A stretch of 6,623 bases of DNA from Syntrophales bacterium. Lineage in GTDB: Bacteria > Desulfobacterota > Syntrophia > Syntrophales > UBA2210. The notes beneath the pieces are model-generated. The model was given only the letters and a program-made list of their open reading frames with translations. It did not search any database and was not told the DNA's origin. This document shows positions 1 to 5,813 of this stretch, one piece after another (the stretch's first letter is position 1; each line of letters starts with the position of its first letter). The stretch lies in assembly GCA_028715865.1 (NCBI GenBank), contig JAQUQY010000079.1, positions 1-6,623 on the forward strand. The letters run 5' to 3'. Position numbers and translations under genes: made by a program.

Positions 1-605
1 TTGGTCTCCCGAAGCAGGCTTGACAGAACCCCCATCGTTACCTGCCTGTCTGTGGCTACAAGCCTCATTTTCTCGCCGAATTTGGCAATGGGATAGACTG
101 CCAGGGGAAAGACGAAGAGAGCGATGAGTGCCAGTTTCCAGTTCATGTAAAATATGACGAAGGTAAGAGCGATAAGCATGAGGGAGTCTTTTAGAAGACT
201 GGTCACCGCTTCCGATACGGCCATCTGGATGAAAGTTACATCGTTGGTTATCCGTGACATTAGCGTTCCCGTCGGATTCCGGTAAAAGAAAGATAGAGAC
301 TGCCTCTGTATGTGGTTGTAAAGATCGTTTCTCAGGTCTGTCACTACCCGCTGACCAATGAAACTCATGAGCACTATCTGCCCGTAACTGCACGCTCCCT
401 TTATAAAGGCAACCAGTAGAATGGCAAGGGCAATTACTGCCAGCATGGAAGCGTCCTTGTTTACGAATATGTCATCTATAACGGGCTTCACCAGGTAGGC
501 CATGCCGGCTGTGGCGACGCTGAGACCGGCCATACAGAGAAGGGCCAGCAGGAATTTCCCGACATGCGACCGTGCCATCCTTAGCAGGCGTGCATATTCT
601 TTCAT
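1..605 (-). CDS. msbA: Lipid A export ATP-binding/permease protein MsbA, N-terminal part (truncated by window edge)
   Basis: ABC exporter half-transporter of the inner membrane that flips lipid A-core (and probably phospholipid) from the cytoplasmic to the periplasmic leaflet. Only the first 201 codons are present; the family is about 580 residues, so the rest of the transmembrane domain and the whole nucleotide-binding domain lie outside. The protein starts MKEYARLLRM. Hydrophobic helices are visible at about residues 17-39, 54-85, 138-155 and 157-173. The stretch from residue 86 to 122 (IGQRVVTDLR, then SFFYRNPTGTLMSRITND) is the typical type I exporter coupling-helix region, matching the SFFDKQSTGTLLSRIT-like segment of MsbA. 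The start codon overlaps the lpxB stop in TAATG, with a GGAG ribosome site 6 nt upstream, so translation is probably coupled to lpxB. A generic lipid or multidrug ABC exporter cannot be excluded from this half alone, but the position directly after lpxB makes MsbA by far the likeliest. Confidence 0.9.
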   Translation of the reverse strand, partial: MKEYARLLRMARSHVGKFLLALLCMAGLSVATAGMAYLVKPVIDDIFVNKDASMLAVIALAILLVAFIKGACSYGQIVLMSFIGQRVVTDLRNDLYNHIQRQSLSFFYRNPTGTLMSRITNDVTFIQMAVSEAVTSLLKDSLMLIALTFVIFYMNWKLALIALFVFPLAVYPIAKFGEKMRLVATDRQVTMGVLSSLLRET

Positions 606-1831
606 TAAGCGCTCCGGTTTTCAGAGGAAACAATTCGGGAACCGCTTCCGTATCCCTCAAGAGAACCCTTTTCCAGAAGTTCGAGAGCCATGGCTGCCGT
701 TTTAGCCGCCGCGCCGGGATCGCCAAGCTTTTTTCTCAATTCCAGAAGATCGGACACAACCCGCTTTCTCCGGCTCTCATCCGTTATCATATCGAGAAGC
801 CCTCTTGATATCTTATCCGGATCTGCTTCGGACTGGATGTATTCCGGAACTACTTCCCGTCCGGAAATAATGTTCACCAGCCCGATATGATCCACGTTTA
901 TAAAGATTCTTCCAAGGAAATAGGAGAAGAAAGACACCTTGTATACTATTACCATCGGAACGCCCAGCAGGGCAGCCTCAAGTGTTGAAGTGCCCGAGGC
1001 TACGATGGCTCCGTCAGACACGCCCAGGGCTTCGTAAAAGCTGTTTTTTACGACGGTTATGTCGACAGGAGTCTTCCGCAGGGCATTCTCCACAATAGTT
1101 GAAGAAATGCCCTCGGCCAGGGGCAGCACGAACTGAACCCCTTGAATCCTGGAGGATATAATCCTGGCGGCCTCCAGCATTACCGGAAGAAGGCAGGACA
1201 CTTCACGTTCCCGGCTTCCCGGGACCAGCGCCAGGATCTTTCCTTTCCCTCGAAGCCCCAGCTTCTCCAGTGCTTCGTCTCTTGAACAACCCATAGAAAC
1301 CCTGTCTGCAAGAGGGTGTCCCACGAAACGGACATCCAAACTCGTAGACCTGTAAACTTCCTCTTCGAAGGGAAGGATGACTGCCATTCTGTTCACATAC
1401 TTTTCCAGGAAATAAATTCTGTTTTTTCGCCAAGCCCAAACCTGGGGGCTGATATAGTAGAAGACGGGAATACCCAGGCCGTGGGCAAACTTTGCGAGGG
1501 GCATGTTGAAGTCCGGGAAATCTATCAGTATAAGGAGGTCGGGACGCCGTTTTTTTAATTGCTCTTTTACAGATCGGCGGGCCGCAAGAATTAATTTCAG
1601 CTTGGGAAAAACCTCCGTGAACCCAACCACAGCGATATCAGAGGCATGCGCGAGCAGGCTCACACCGGCATCTTTCATCTTCTCGCCGCCGATTCCTGAA
1701 AAACTCAATCCGGTATCAAGGGATTTCATTTCCCTGACAAGGTTGGACCCGTGAAGGTCACCCGAGGACTCACCGGCAATAATGACTATTTCCTTGCCGG
1801 AAATTGAAGAAGGGCTGTTCTCAGATTCCAT
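605..1831 (-). CDS. lpxB: Lipid-A-disaccharide synthase LpxB
   Basis: Glycosyltransferase (GT19) that joins UDP-2,3-diacylglucosamine and lipid X into the tetra-acyl disaccharide 1-phosphate at the cytoplasmic face of the inner membrane. The 408 residues carry the family motifs in order: AGESSGDLHG (19-28), GIGGE (46-50), DFPDFN (104-109), YYISPQVWAWR (125-135), LPFE (153-156), FVGHPLAD (169-176), PGSRxxE (204-210) and SGTSTLE (279-285), then VVPEYIQ (327-333). It is some 25 residues longer than the E. coli enzyme (about 382), with about 10 extra polar residues at the N terminus and a low-complexity Gly/Ser-rich tail after about residue 388. The ATG is fixed by an in-frame TGA three codons upstream; an AGGA lies 12 nt before it. 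The stop is TAA followed in frame by TGA and overlaps the msbA start. A probable terminator lies about 35 nt upstream, so the gene may not simply be read through from the genes before it. Confidence 0.96.
   Translation of the reverse strand: MESENSPSSISGKEIVIIAGESSGDLHGSNLVREMKSLDTGLSFSGIGGEKMKDAGVSLLAHASDIAVVGFTEVFPKLKLILAARRSVKEQLKKRRPDLLILIDFPDFNMPLAKFAHGLGIPVFYYISPQVWAWRKNRIYFLEKYVNRMAVILPFEEEVYRSTSLDVRFVGHPLADRVSMGCSRDEALEKLGLRGKGKILALVPGSREREVSCLLPVMLEAARIISSRIQGVQFVLPLAEGISSTIVENALRKTPVDITVVKNSFYEALGVSDGAIVASGTSTLEAALLGVPMVIVYKVSFFSYFLGRIFINVDHIGLVNIISGREVVPEYIQSEADPDKISRGLLDMITDESRRKRVVSDLLELRKKLGDPGAAAKTAAMALELLEKGSLEGYGSGSRIVSSENRSA
612..615 (-). promoter_or_regulatory. Ribosome binding site of msbA inside lpxB
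   Basis: GGAG on the coding strand, 6 nt before the msbA ATG and inside the last codons of lpxB. It supports the ATG at 605 as the start and translational coupling through the TAATG overlap. Confidence 0.6.
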
Positions 1832-1865
1832 GAACGATCACATTCCTGAGGGTCCTTGTTCGTAT

Positions 1866-1892
1866 AAAAAAGGCGCGCGAAACATGCGGGCC
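1866..1892 (-). terminator. Probable intrinsic terminator or attenuator between the oxidoreductase gene and lpxB
   Basis: On the coding strand GGCCCGC and GCGCGCC form a 7-bp G/C stem with one central C-C mismatch around a 7-nt loop (ATGTTTC), followed at once by six T. This is the usual layout of a Rho-independent terminator for transcription running right to left. It sits in the 154-bp spacer 1832-1985, about 94 bp after the oxidoreductase stop and 35 nt before the lpxB ATG. Since lpxB and msbA are essential in most hosts and follow it, it may be leaky, an attenuator, or paired with a promoter I could not identify. The rest of the spacer holds no convincing gene or promoter; a weak TTGTT/AACAA hairpin lies at 1934-1948. 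Confidence 0.6.
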
Positions 1893-1985
1893 AGACAGGT
1901 AAAGCATATTCCCGGACGGCTCCAGCAATTTCCTTGTTGCGCAAACAATTCATTACAGGCTGGCGCCGTGACGGGGCACGTTCCC

Positions 1986-2939
1986 TCAGGGCAACCCGGC
2001 GGCCTTCCTTTCACGATCTATCGTTTCAGCCACCCGAAGCGCCAAATCCAGGACTTTTCGACCTTCCGTACCGGAAACACGGGGAGGAGTTCTCGAAATA
2101 ACTGATCGGACAAAATGCCGTATCTCCTCCTCCAGGGGATCGTGGCTGCCAACTTCGACGTCCCTGGAGCCTATCAGGGTTTCCCCCCCGTCATTGGTTT
2201 CTTTCTTCAGTGATACCAGTTCCCTCCCGGCATAATCCACCGAGTGATATCCCTCGATGCCGAAAAACCTTATTTTCTGCATCTTCTTTCCCGTTACCCT
2301 GCTCGCCGTTATGTTTGCCACACATCCACTTTCGAAGGAAAGTCTCACGTTGGCGATATCGACTTTATCGGACAAAACCGAAACGCCCACGGCATCAATG
2401 GCCTTTAGGGGCGATTCAACACAGGCGAGAATCAAATCCAGATCATGGATCATCAAATCCAGGATCACGTCAACGTCTGTTCCCCTTCCATAGAAGGGAT
2501 GAAGACGGTGGGCTTCTATGAAGACCGGGCGTCCCATCACCTCCTGAAGAGCCATGACGGCGGGATTGAATCTTTCGATAAGGCCTATCTGCAATATGCG
2601 TTCGCCTTCCGCTGCCAGTGCCAGCAAGTCATCGGCCTCTTCGAGGGTGAGGGTCATGGGTTTTTCCAAAAGCACATCGACTCCGGCGGCCAGAAAATCC
2701 CGAGCTATTGAGTGATGAGTCACCGTTGGAGTTGCTATGCTGACGGCATCCACCTTTCCGATCAGATGGCGGTAATCAATAAAGCCTTCACAATGGTACA
2801 ATTCGGCAGCCTTCTTAACCCGGTCTTCCAAAAGATCAGACACTCCCGCCATTACGCATTCATCGATCATGGCATATTTCTGGAGATGGTAGTTTCCAAG
2901 GTGGCCTATTCCTACAACCCCTATTTTCAAAGGTTTCAT
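1986..2939 (-). CDS. Gfo/Idh/MocA-family NAD(P)-dependent oxidoreductase, GnnA-like
   Basis: A 317-residue sugar (or sugar-nucleotide) dehydrogenase of the Gfo/Idh/MocA family, probably cytoplasmic. An N-terminal Rossmann fold shows GIGHLG (10-15) right after the start. The family EKP motif is at 92-94 (LLEKPM), with Lys93 the expected catalytic lysine, and DLMIHDLDLIL (161-171) carries the usual C-terminal domain His (His165). IERFNPA (121-127) is also typical. The frame stays open upstream to a TTG at 3011, but that start would overlap lpxA by 35 nt and add 24 residues before the Rossmann strand; the ATG at 2939 has a GGGAAAGG ribosome site 11 nt upstream and gives the normal family start. 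It lies 37 bp after lpxA. In Acidithiobacillus the enzyme in this lpxA-lpxB interval, GnnA, oxidises C3 of UDP-GlcNAc before GnnB transaminates it. That function here is inference from family and position; the substrate cannot be read from the sequence and no gnnB is seen. Confidence 0.88.
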   Translation of the reverse strand: MKPLKIGVVGIGHLGNYHLQKYAMIDECVMAGVSDLLEDRVKKAAELYHCEGFIDYRHLIGKVDAVSIATPTVTHHSIARDFLAAGVDVLLEKPMTLTLEEADDLLALAAEGERILQIGLIERFNPAVMALQEVMGRPVFIEAHRLHPFYGRGTDVDVILDLMIHDLDLILACVESPLKAIDAVGVSVLSDKVDIANVRLSFESGCVANITASRVTGKKMQKIRFFGIEGYHSVDYAGRELVSLKKETNDGGETLIGSRDVEVGSHDPLEEEIRHFVRSVISRTPPRVSGTEGRKVLDLALRVAETIDRERKAAGLP

Positions 2940-2950
2940 TATGTGTCTCG

Positions 2951-2958
2951 CCTTTCCC
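2951..2958 (-). promoter_or_regulatory. Ribosome binding site deciding the oxidoreductase start
   Basis: GGGAAAGG on the coding strand, 11 nt before the ATG at 2939. It is the best purine-rich stretch near either candidate start and favours the ATG over the upstream TTG at 3011, which lies inside lpxA. Confidence 0.45.
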
Positions 2959-2976
2959 GTCCACGGCGGGTCGTGG

Positions 2977-3750
2977 CTAACGGCAGACGCCTCTTTCTGA
3001 TTTTTCAACAAATTCCAAAAGGTTACTTACTTCGGAAGTTAATTCCATTTCGTTTTTAATTTTTCCTATAGCGTCTCTTAAAAGAAGCGACGACCTGAAC
3101 AGTATTCGGTATGCCTCTTTCAGGGCCTTTATCGCTTCCGGCCTGAAGCCTCTTCTTTCCAGGCCGATCAAATTAAGGCCATAGAGCTTCGCCCTGTTCC
3201 CCGAAACGATAACGTAGGGAGGAACATCGCTGGCAACCGCGGAGGCGCCTCCTATCATGGAATTGCGGCCAATGGAGCAGAACTGGTGTATCCCGGTCAT
3301 GCCGCCTATGGTGACGTAATCCTCCACGGTTATATGTCCGGCAAGGTTGGCGGCGTTTGCCATAACAATGTTGTTTCCCAGGCTGCAGTTATGGGCCACA
3401 TGACAGTAGGCCATGATAAGGTTATTATCGCCCAGGATGGTCATGCCTATGTCCGCGGCGGTCCCGCGATGGATCGTCACGCACTCCCTGATGATGTTGT
3501 TATTGCCTATTACGACTTTACACTTTTCGCCCCGGTATTTCAGGTCCTGTGGCTCTGCTCCGATGGAGGCAAACTGGAATATCGAGCAGCCTGTACCGAT
3601 TTCAGTAGGTCCTTCGATAACCACGTGGGGTCCTATACGGGTATTCTCACCTATGGACACCTCCGCTCCCACTACGCTGTATGGTCCTATTTCAACCCCG
3701 TCGGCTATGGCCGCCTCAGGTGATATTACGGCGGAAGGATGAATATTCAT
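2977..3750 (-). CDS. lpxA: UDP-N-acetylglucosamine O-acyltransferase LpxA
   Basis: First enzyme of lipid A synthesis: transfers a 3-hydroxyacyl chain from acyl carrier protein to the 3-position of UDP-GlcNAc in the cytoplasm, as a left-handed beta-helix trimer. The 257 residues (family about 255-265) show hexapeptide repeats from residue 2 to about 180 and the helical C-terminal domain after [12 protein letters not shown] (196-207). By alignment with E. coli LpxA, CHVAHNC (116-122) carries the catalytic His120 (E. coli His125) and His117 (His122). QDLKY is at 68-72, HRGT at 94-97, and MTGIHQFC (151-158) holds His155 (His160). Gly168 matches the E. coli Gly173 ruler residue, which argues for a long chain such as C14 rather than C10. 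Its start is 7 bp after the lpxD stop, with AGAGG 10 nt upstream. If the next gene is a true GnnA, the acceptor could be UDP-GlcNAc3N and the bond an amide; the sequence alone does not decide this. Confidence 0.97.
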   Translation of the reverse strand: MNIHPSAVISPEAAIADGVEIGPYSVVGAEVSIGENTRIGPHVVIEGPTEIGTGCSIFQFASIGAEPQDLKYRGEKCKVVIGNNNIIRECVTIHRGTAADIGMTILGDNNLIMAYCHVAHNCSLGNNIVMANAANLAGHITVEDYVTIGGMTGIHQFCSIGRNSMIGGASAVASDVPPYVIVSGNRAKLYGLNLIGLERRGFRPEAIKALKEAYRILFRSSLLLRDAIGKIKNEMELTSEVSNLLEFVEKSERGVCR

Positions 3751-3757
3751 TTAATGT

Positions 3758-4801
3758 CTACCTCTTTTTCATATTTTCTATGGTATGCTCTATTTCCTCG
3801 ATTTTTCCGGCCAGATCCAGAAGACTTTTTCTCATGTCGGGAAGCCGGGTAAGGGTTGCCTGCATCCTGAGCCATTGCCGGTGAGGCATATGGGGAGAAC
3901 CGGAAACAATCGTTCCGGGAGGAATGTTTTTATGTATTCCCGACCGGGCGGCCACCATGGCCCCGTCTCCCACGTTGATATGTCCCACCAGCCCTGCCTG
4001 CCCTCCGAGAAGGACACTTTTCCCTATTCTGGTACTTCCCGATATTCCCACCTGGGCCACTATAACGGAGTTCTCTCCGATCACGACATTATGGGCAATC
4101 TGCACAAGATTGTCGATTTTCACGCCTGCCTTTATCCAGGTCTTCCCGAGAGTTCCCCTGTCAATGGTTGTGTTAGCCCCAATCTCGCAATCGTCGTCTA
4201 TCTGTACGATTCCTATCTGGGGAACTTTCATGTTTGCCGCACCGGGATCAGCAAAACCGAAACCGTCGCTTCCCACCACGACACCGGCATGAAGAACGAC
4301 ACGCTTCCCTATTAAGCATCGGCGGTAAACACTCACGTTTTGATATAGAACGGAATCCTCCCCAATTACGGCGCCGTTTCCCACAAATACGCCGGGATAT
4401 ATTATTACGCCCCTTTCAAGACGGACCGACGATCCCACATAGGCGCCAGGATAAATTGTCACGCCCTCGGCGACTGTTGCATCATCAGCCACAAAGGCTT
4501 CGCTGCTTATCCCGGAGCAAGGTGGCTTTTCGGGATAGAGGAAGGCAAGGACGCGTGCGAGTGAAACATATGGGTCATCAACCACAAGCAAGGGTTTTGG
4601 GGCTTCGGTGATATCCGGTGGAACCAGGATGGCCGACGCGCCGGTGGTCATTATCTTCGGCCTGTATTTCGGATTTGCCACAAATGTGAGATCACCTTCG
4701 ACTGCCTCCTCGATGCCCGCCACAGCCTGTATAACAACATCTGCGTCACCAATGACGAAGCCTCCAAGGTGGATTGCTATTTCAGACAGCTTCTTATTCA
4801 T
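3758..4801 (-). CDS. lpxD: UDP-3-O-acylglucosamine N-acyltransferase LpxD
   Basis: Third committed step of lipid A synthesis: adds a 3-hydroxyacyl chain from acyl carrier protein to the 2-amino group of UDP-3-O-acyl-glucosamine in the cytoplasm; works as a trimer. The 347 residues (E. coli 341) have the three family parts. The N-terminal uridine-binding domain is at about 1-100 and includes DLTFVANPKY (37-46). The left-handed beta-helix of hexapeptide repeats runs from about 101 to 300. A C-terminal helix ends KIEEIEHTIENMKKR. GSDGFGFA (177-184), TTIDRG (211-216) and DNLVQIAHN (230-238) are diagnostic; His237 corresponds to the catalytic His239 of E. coli and His274 to His276. The ATG has only a weak AAGAA-like stretch upstream, so initiation may be inefficient or depend on something in the 263-bp spacer before it. 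No fabZ separates it from lpxA, unlike the common lpxD-fabZ-lpxA order. Confidence 0.97.
   Translation of the reverse strand: MNKKLSEIAIHLGGFVIGDADVVIQAVAGIEEAVEGDLTFVANPKYRPKIMTTGASAILVPPDITEAPKPLLVVDDPYVSLARVLAFLYPEKPPCSGISSEAFVADDATVAEGVTIYPGAYVGSSVRLERGVIIYPGVFVGNGAVIGEDSVLYQNVSVYRRCLIGKRVVLHAGVVVGSDGFGFADPGAANMKVPQIGIVQIDDDCEIGANTTIDRGTLGKTWIKAGVKIDNLVQIAHNVVIGENSVIVAQVGISGSTRIGKSVLLGGQAGLVGHINVGDGAMVAARSGIHKNIPPGTIVSGSPHMPHRQWLRMQATLTRLPDMRKSLLDLAGKIEEIEHTIENMKKR
3761..3765 (-). promoter_or_regulatory. Ribosome binding site of lpxA inside the lpxD 3' end
   Basis: AGAGG on the coding strand, 10 nt before the lpxA ATG and inside the last lpxD codons. Together with the 7-bp spacing it suggests co-translation of lpxD and lpxA. 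Confidence 0.55.
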
Positions 4802-5064
4802 ATTGATTCTTGGAAGAAACCCTTTCCTATATCAACTGGATGATACCTGCGGATCGAAGGCAATGGATCCGGGCCGATTTCATATGAAGAAGAGAGTTGG
4901 ACATCCGGCGCCGTTTCCCATGGGATGGCACAACCTGCTCCGTGAACAATCGCGGCCGGAAGTCCTCGTTCACGGCTACCAACCAAGGCTGATTTCAGGT
5001 AAGGGACGAGAGGAGTCGCGCATCGACACCGCGATCTTCAGGGTACGTCGAAACAGCCCCTTTA
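4802..5064 (-). other. 263-bp spacer between skp and lpxD, no convincing gene
   Basis: The skp stop TAG is followed in frame by TAA. After that I find no recognisable protein, RNA gene or clear promoter. One frame stays open from a TGA at 5038-5040 to a TGA that overlaps the lpxD ATG as ATGA; its first usable start is a TTG at 4986 (62 codons), without a ribosome site and without similarity I recognise. Structural elements are an inverted repeat at 4940-4975, a 10-bp palindrome (TCCCATGGGA, 4916-4925) and a small GTCG/CGAC hairpin near 5018-5030. The spacer is unusually long for neighbours that are normally close, so it could hold an lpxD promoter or 5' leader. Confidence 0.5.
4940..4975. repeat. 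Inverted repeat, 8-bp arms
   Basis: CCGTGAAC (4940-4947) and GTTCACGG (4968-4975) are perfect reverse complements separated by 20 bp that contain a CGGCCG palindrome. They could form a hairpin in the skp-lpxD transcript or bind a dimeric protein. There is no T-run beside it, so it is not a typical terminator. A chance match of this length in a spacer this size is not very unlikely. Confidence 0.4.
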
Positions 5065-5592
5065 CTATCTCTTCGCGCGGGTTATCCTGTTGTAAGCTTC
5101 GATAACCTTAGTCGTAATATCGTTCTTGCCGGAGCTGAATAGAAGACCGGCCGTTCCCACATCAAAAATGGCAGAGTACCCCTCCTTTGTTCCAACGTCG
5201 CTTATGACCTTCTGAATATCAGGGATGAGGGACGTAGTAATCCGCTGTTCCCGTATTCTCATCTCTTCGTTGGCATCCTCGACGAATCGCTGATAATCTC
5301 TGAAGAGCCTCTGGTAGTCCATTTCCTTTTCACGGTAGGCAGTCTCTGTCAGCAAAGATCTCTGTTTTTCAAGTTCGTCCTTCAGCTTCTGAAGCTGCGC
5401 CTCTTTTGACTCTATCTCGGATCTCTTCTTCTCCACCATACTCATGATTTCCTGTGTGGAGCGCTTTCCCGCTTCGGACTCGGCCATAATTTTTCTGATA
5501 TCCACGAAACCTATCCTGTCGGCGGCCTGAACTGTTGAGCCTAGCAGCAGAAGCACCGCCATGACAAACGAAAAGACTAAAAACTTCCTCAT
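5065..5592 (-). CDS. skp: Periplasmic chaperone Skp/OmpH family
   Basis: Periplasmic holdase that binds unfolded outer-membrane proteins leaving the Sec channel and hands them to the BAM complex; the E. coli protein is a jellyfish-shaped trimer. The 175-residue precursor (E. coli 161) begins with a clear signal peptide: MRKF, a hydrophobic core at about 5-18, and a cleavage site after VQA at 23. The mature part starts with the family strand ADRIGFVDIRKIM (24-36). Long charged, Lys/Glu/Arg-rich helices predicted as coiled coil follow at about 40-132, forming the tentacles, and a closing strand segment (EGYSAIFDVGTAGLLFSS, 137-154) ends the body. It lies between bamA and lpxD, the classical place of this gene. 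GAGAGGG 8 nt upstream supports the ATG. The 221-bp spacer with a repeat element before it makes a separate promoter or processing from the bamA transcript plausible. Confidence 0.93.
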   Translation of the reverse strand: MRKFLVFSFVMAVLLLLGSTVQAADRIGFVDIRKIMAESEAGKRSTQEIMSMVEKKRSEIESKEAQLQKLKDELEKQRSLLTETAYREKEMDYQRLFRDYQRFVEDANEEMRIREQRITTSLIPDIQKVISDVGTKEGYSAIFDVGTAGLLFSSGKNDITTKVIEAYNRITRAKR

Positions 5593-5600
5593 GTGTATAT

Positions 5601-5607
5601 CCCTCTC
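5601..5607 (-). promoter_or_regulatory. Ribosome binding site of skp
   Basis: GAGAGGG on the coding strand with an 8-nt spacer to the ATG at 5592; the strongest Shine-Dalgarno sequence in the window. Confidence 0.7.
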
Positions 5608-5610
5608 TAT

Positions 5611-5624
5611 TTAAATTAATTTAA
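5611..5624. repeat. AT-only perfect palindrome upstream of skp
   Basis: TTAAATTAATTTAA reads the same on both strands (14 bp, no G/C) and lies 4 to 17 bp upstream of the purine-rich skp ribosome site. It stands out against the roughly 50% G/C surroundings. It might form the -10 region of an skp promoter (a TTTACG lies just upstream on the coding strand, but spacing and match are poor), or be a preferred insertion site for the neighbouring repeat. Function is unproven. Confidence 0.4.
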
Positions 5625-5665
5625 GTTTGATGGCATCGTAAAAAGTCTTTGAAACCATCGAATTA

Positions 5666-5790
5666 GATGGCTTTGTAAAAAGAGCCGCAGGCAAGGCGGG
5701 CAAACCCTGAGGAATGAGGGGCACATACGGTGCGTCGCAGTGACGAAGGATGAAGCCCAACGAAGCATCCGGCCTTTTTACGAAGTCATC
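5666..5790. repeat. Intergenic palindromic repeat with 17-bp inverted termini (MITE/REP-like)
   Basis: The left end GATGGCTTTGTAAAAAG (5666-5682) and the right end CTTTTTACGAAGTCATC (5774-5790) are inverted copies with 2 mismatches in 17. GCCG (5684-5687) and CGGC (5770-5773) extend the stem with one bulged base. The interior carries small hairpins: GCAC/GTGC (5721-5733) and CGTC/GACG (5733-5745). A further copy of the left end, GATGGCATCGTAAAAAG, lies in direct orientation at 5629-5645, so a larger element may span 5629-5790. It fills most of the bamA-skp spacer and codes for nothing credible. On the coding strand a CCGC/GCGG hairpin followed by CTCTTTTT (about 5677-5699) could also act as a weak bamA terminator. 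From memory, similar intergenic sequences recur in deltaproteobacterial genomes; no search was done. Confidence 0.72.
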
Positions 5791-5813
5791 AAGTTTTATC
5801 TTCCGAAGATTCA

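Noticed and set aside
1786..1953. A 55-codon frame on the minus strand starting at an ATG in the oxidoreductase-lpxB spacer and ending inside lpxB
   Set aside because: No ribosome site, overlaps the lpxB start out of frame, runs through the terminator hairpin, and resembles no family I know (not an LpxI remnant).
2940..3011. N-terminal extension of the oxidoreductase from a TTG start at 3011
   Set aside because: It would overlap lpxA by 35 nt and precede the Rossmann strand by 24 atypical residues; the ATG at 2939 has a better ribosome site.
4798..4986. A decayed or diverged fabZ in the skp-lpxD spacer
   Set aside because: None of the FabZ hallmarks (PHRYPFLL, GHFPGxPVMPG) can be found in any minus-strand frame.
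4608..5105. A 165-codon plus-strand open frame opposite lpxD and the spacer
   Set aside because: It is antisense to the well-supported lpxD gene and the skp end, has no recognisable domain, and matches the pattern of shadow frames seen opposite every gene here.
5798..5810. ATCTTC/GAAGAT hairpin just after the bamA stop as an intrinsic terminator
   Set aside because: The stem is short and A/T-rich and is followed on the coding strand by A residues, not a T-run.
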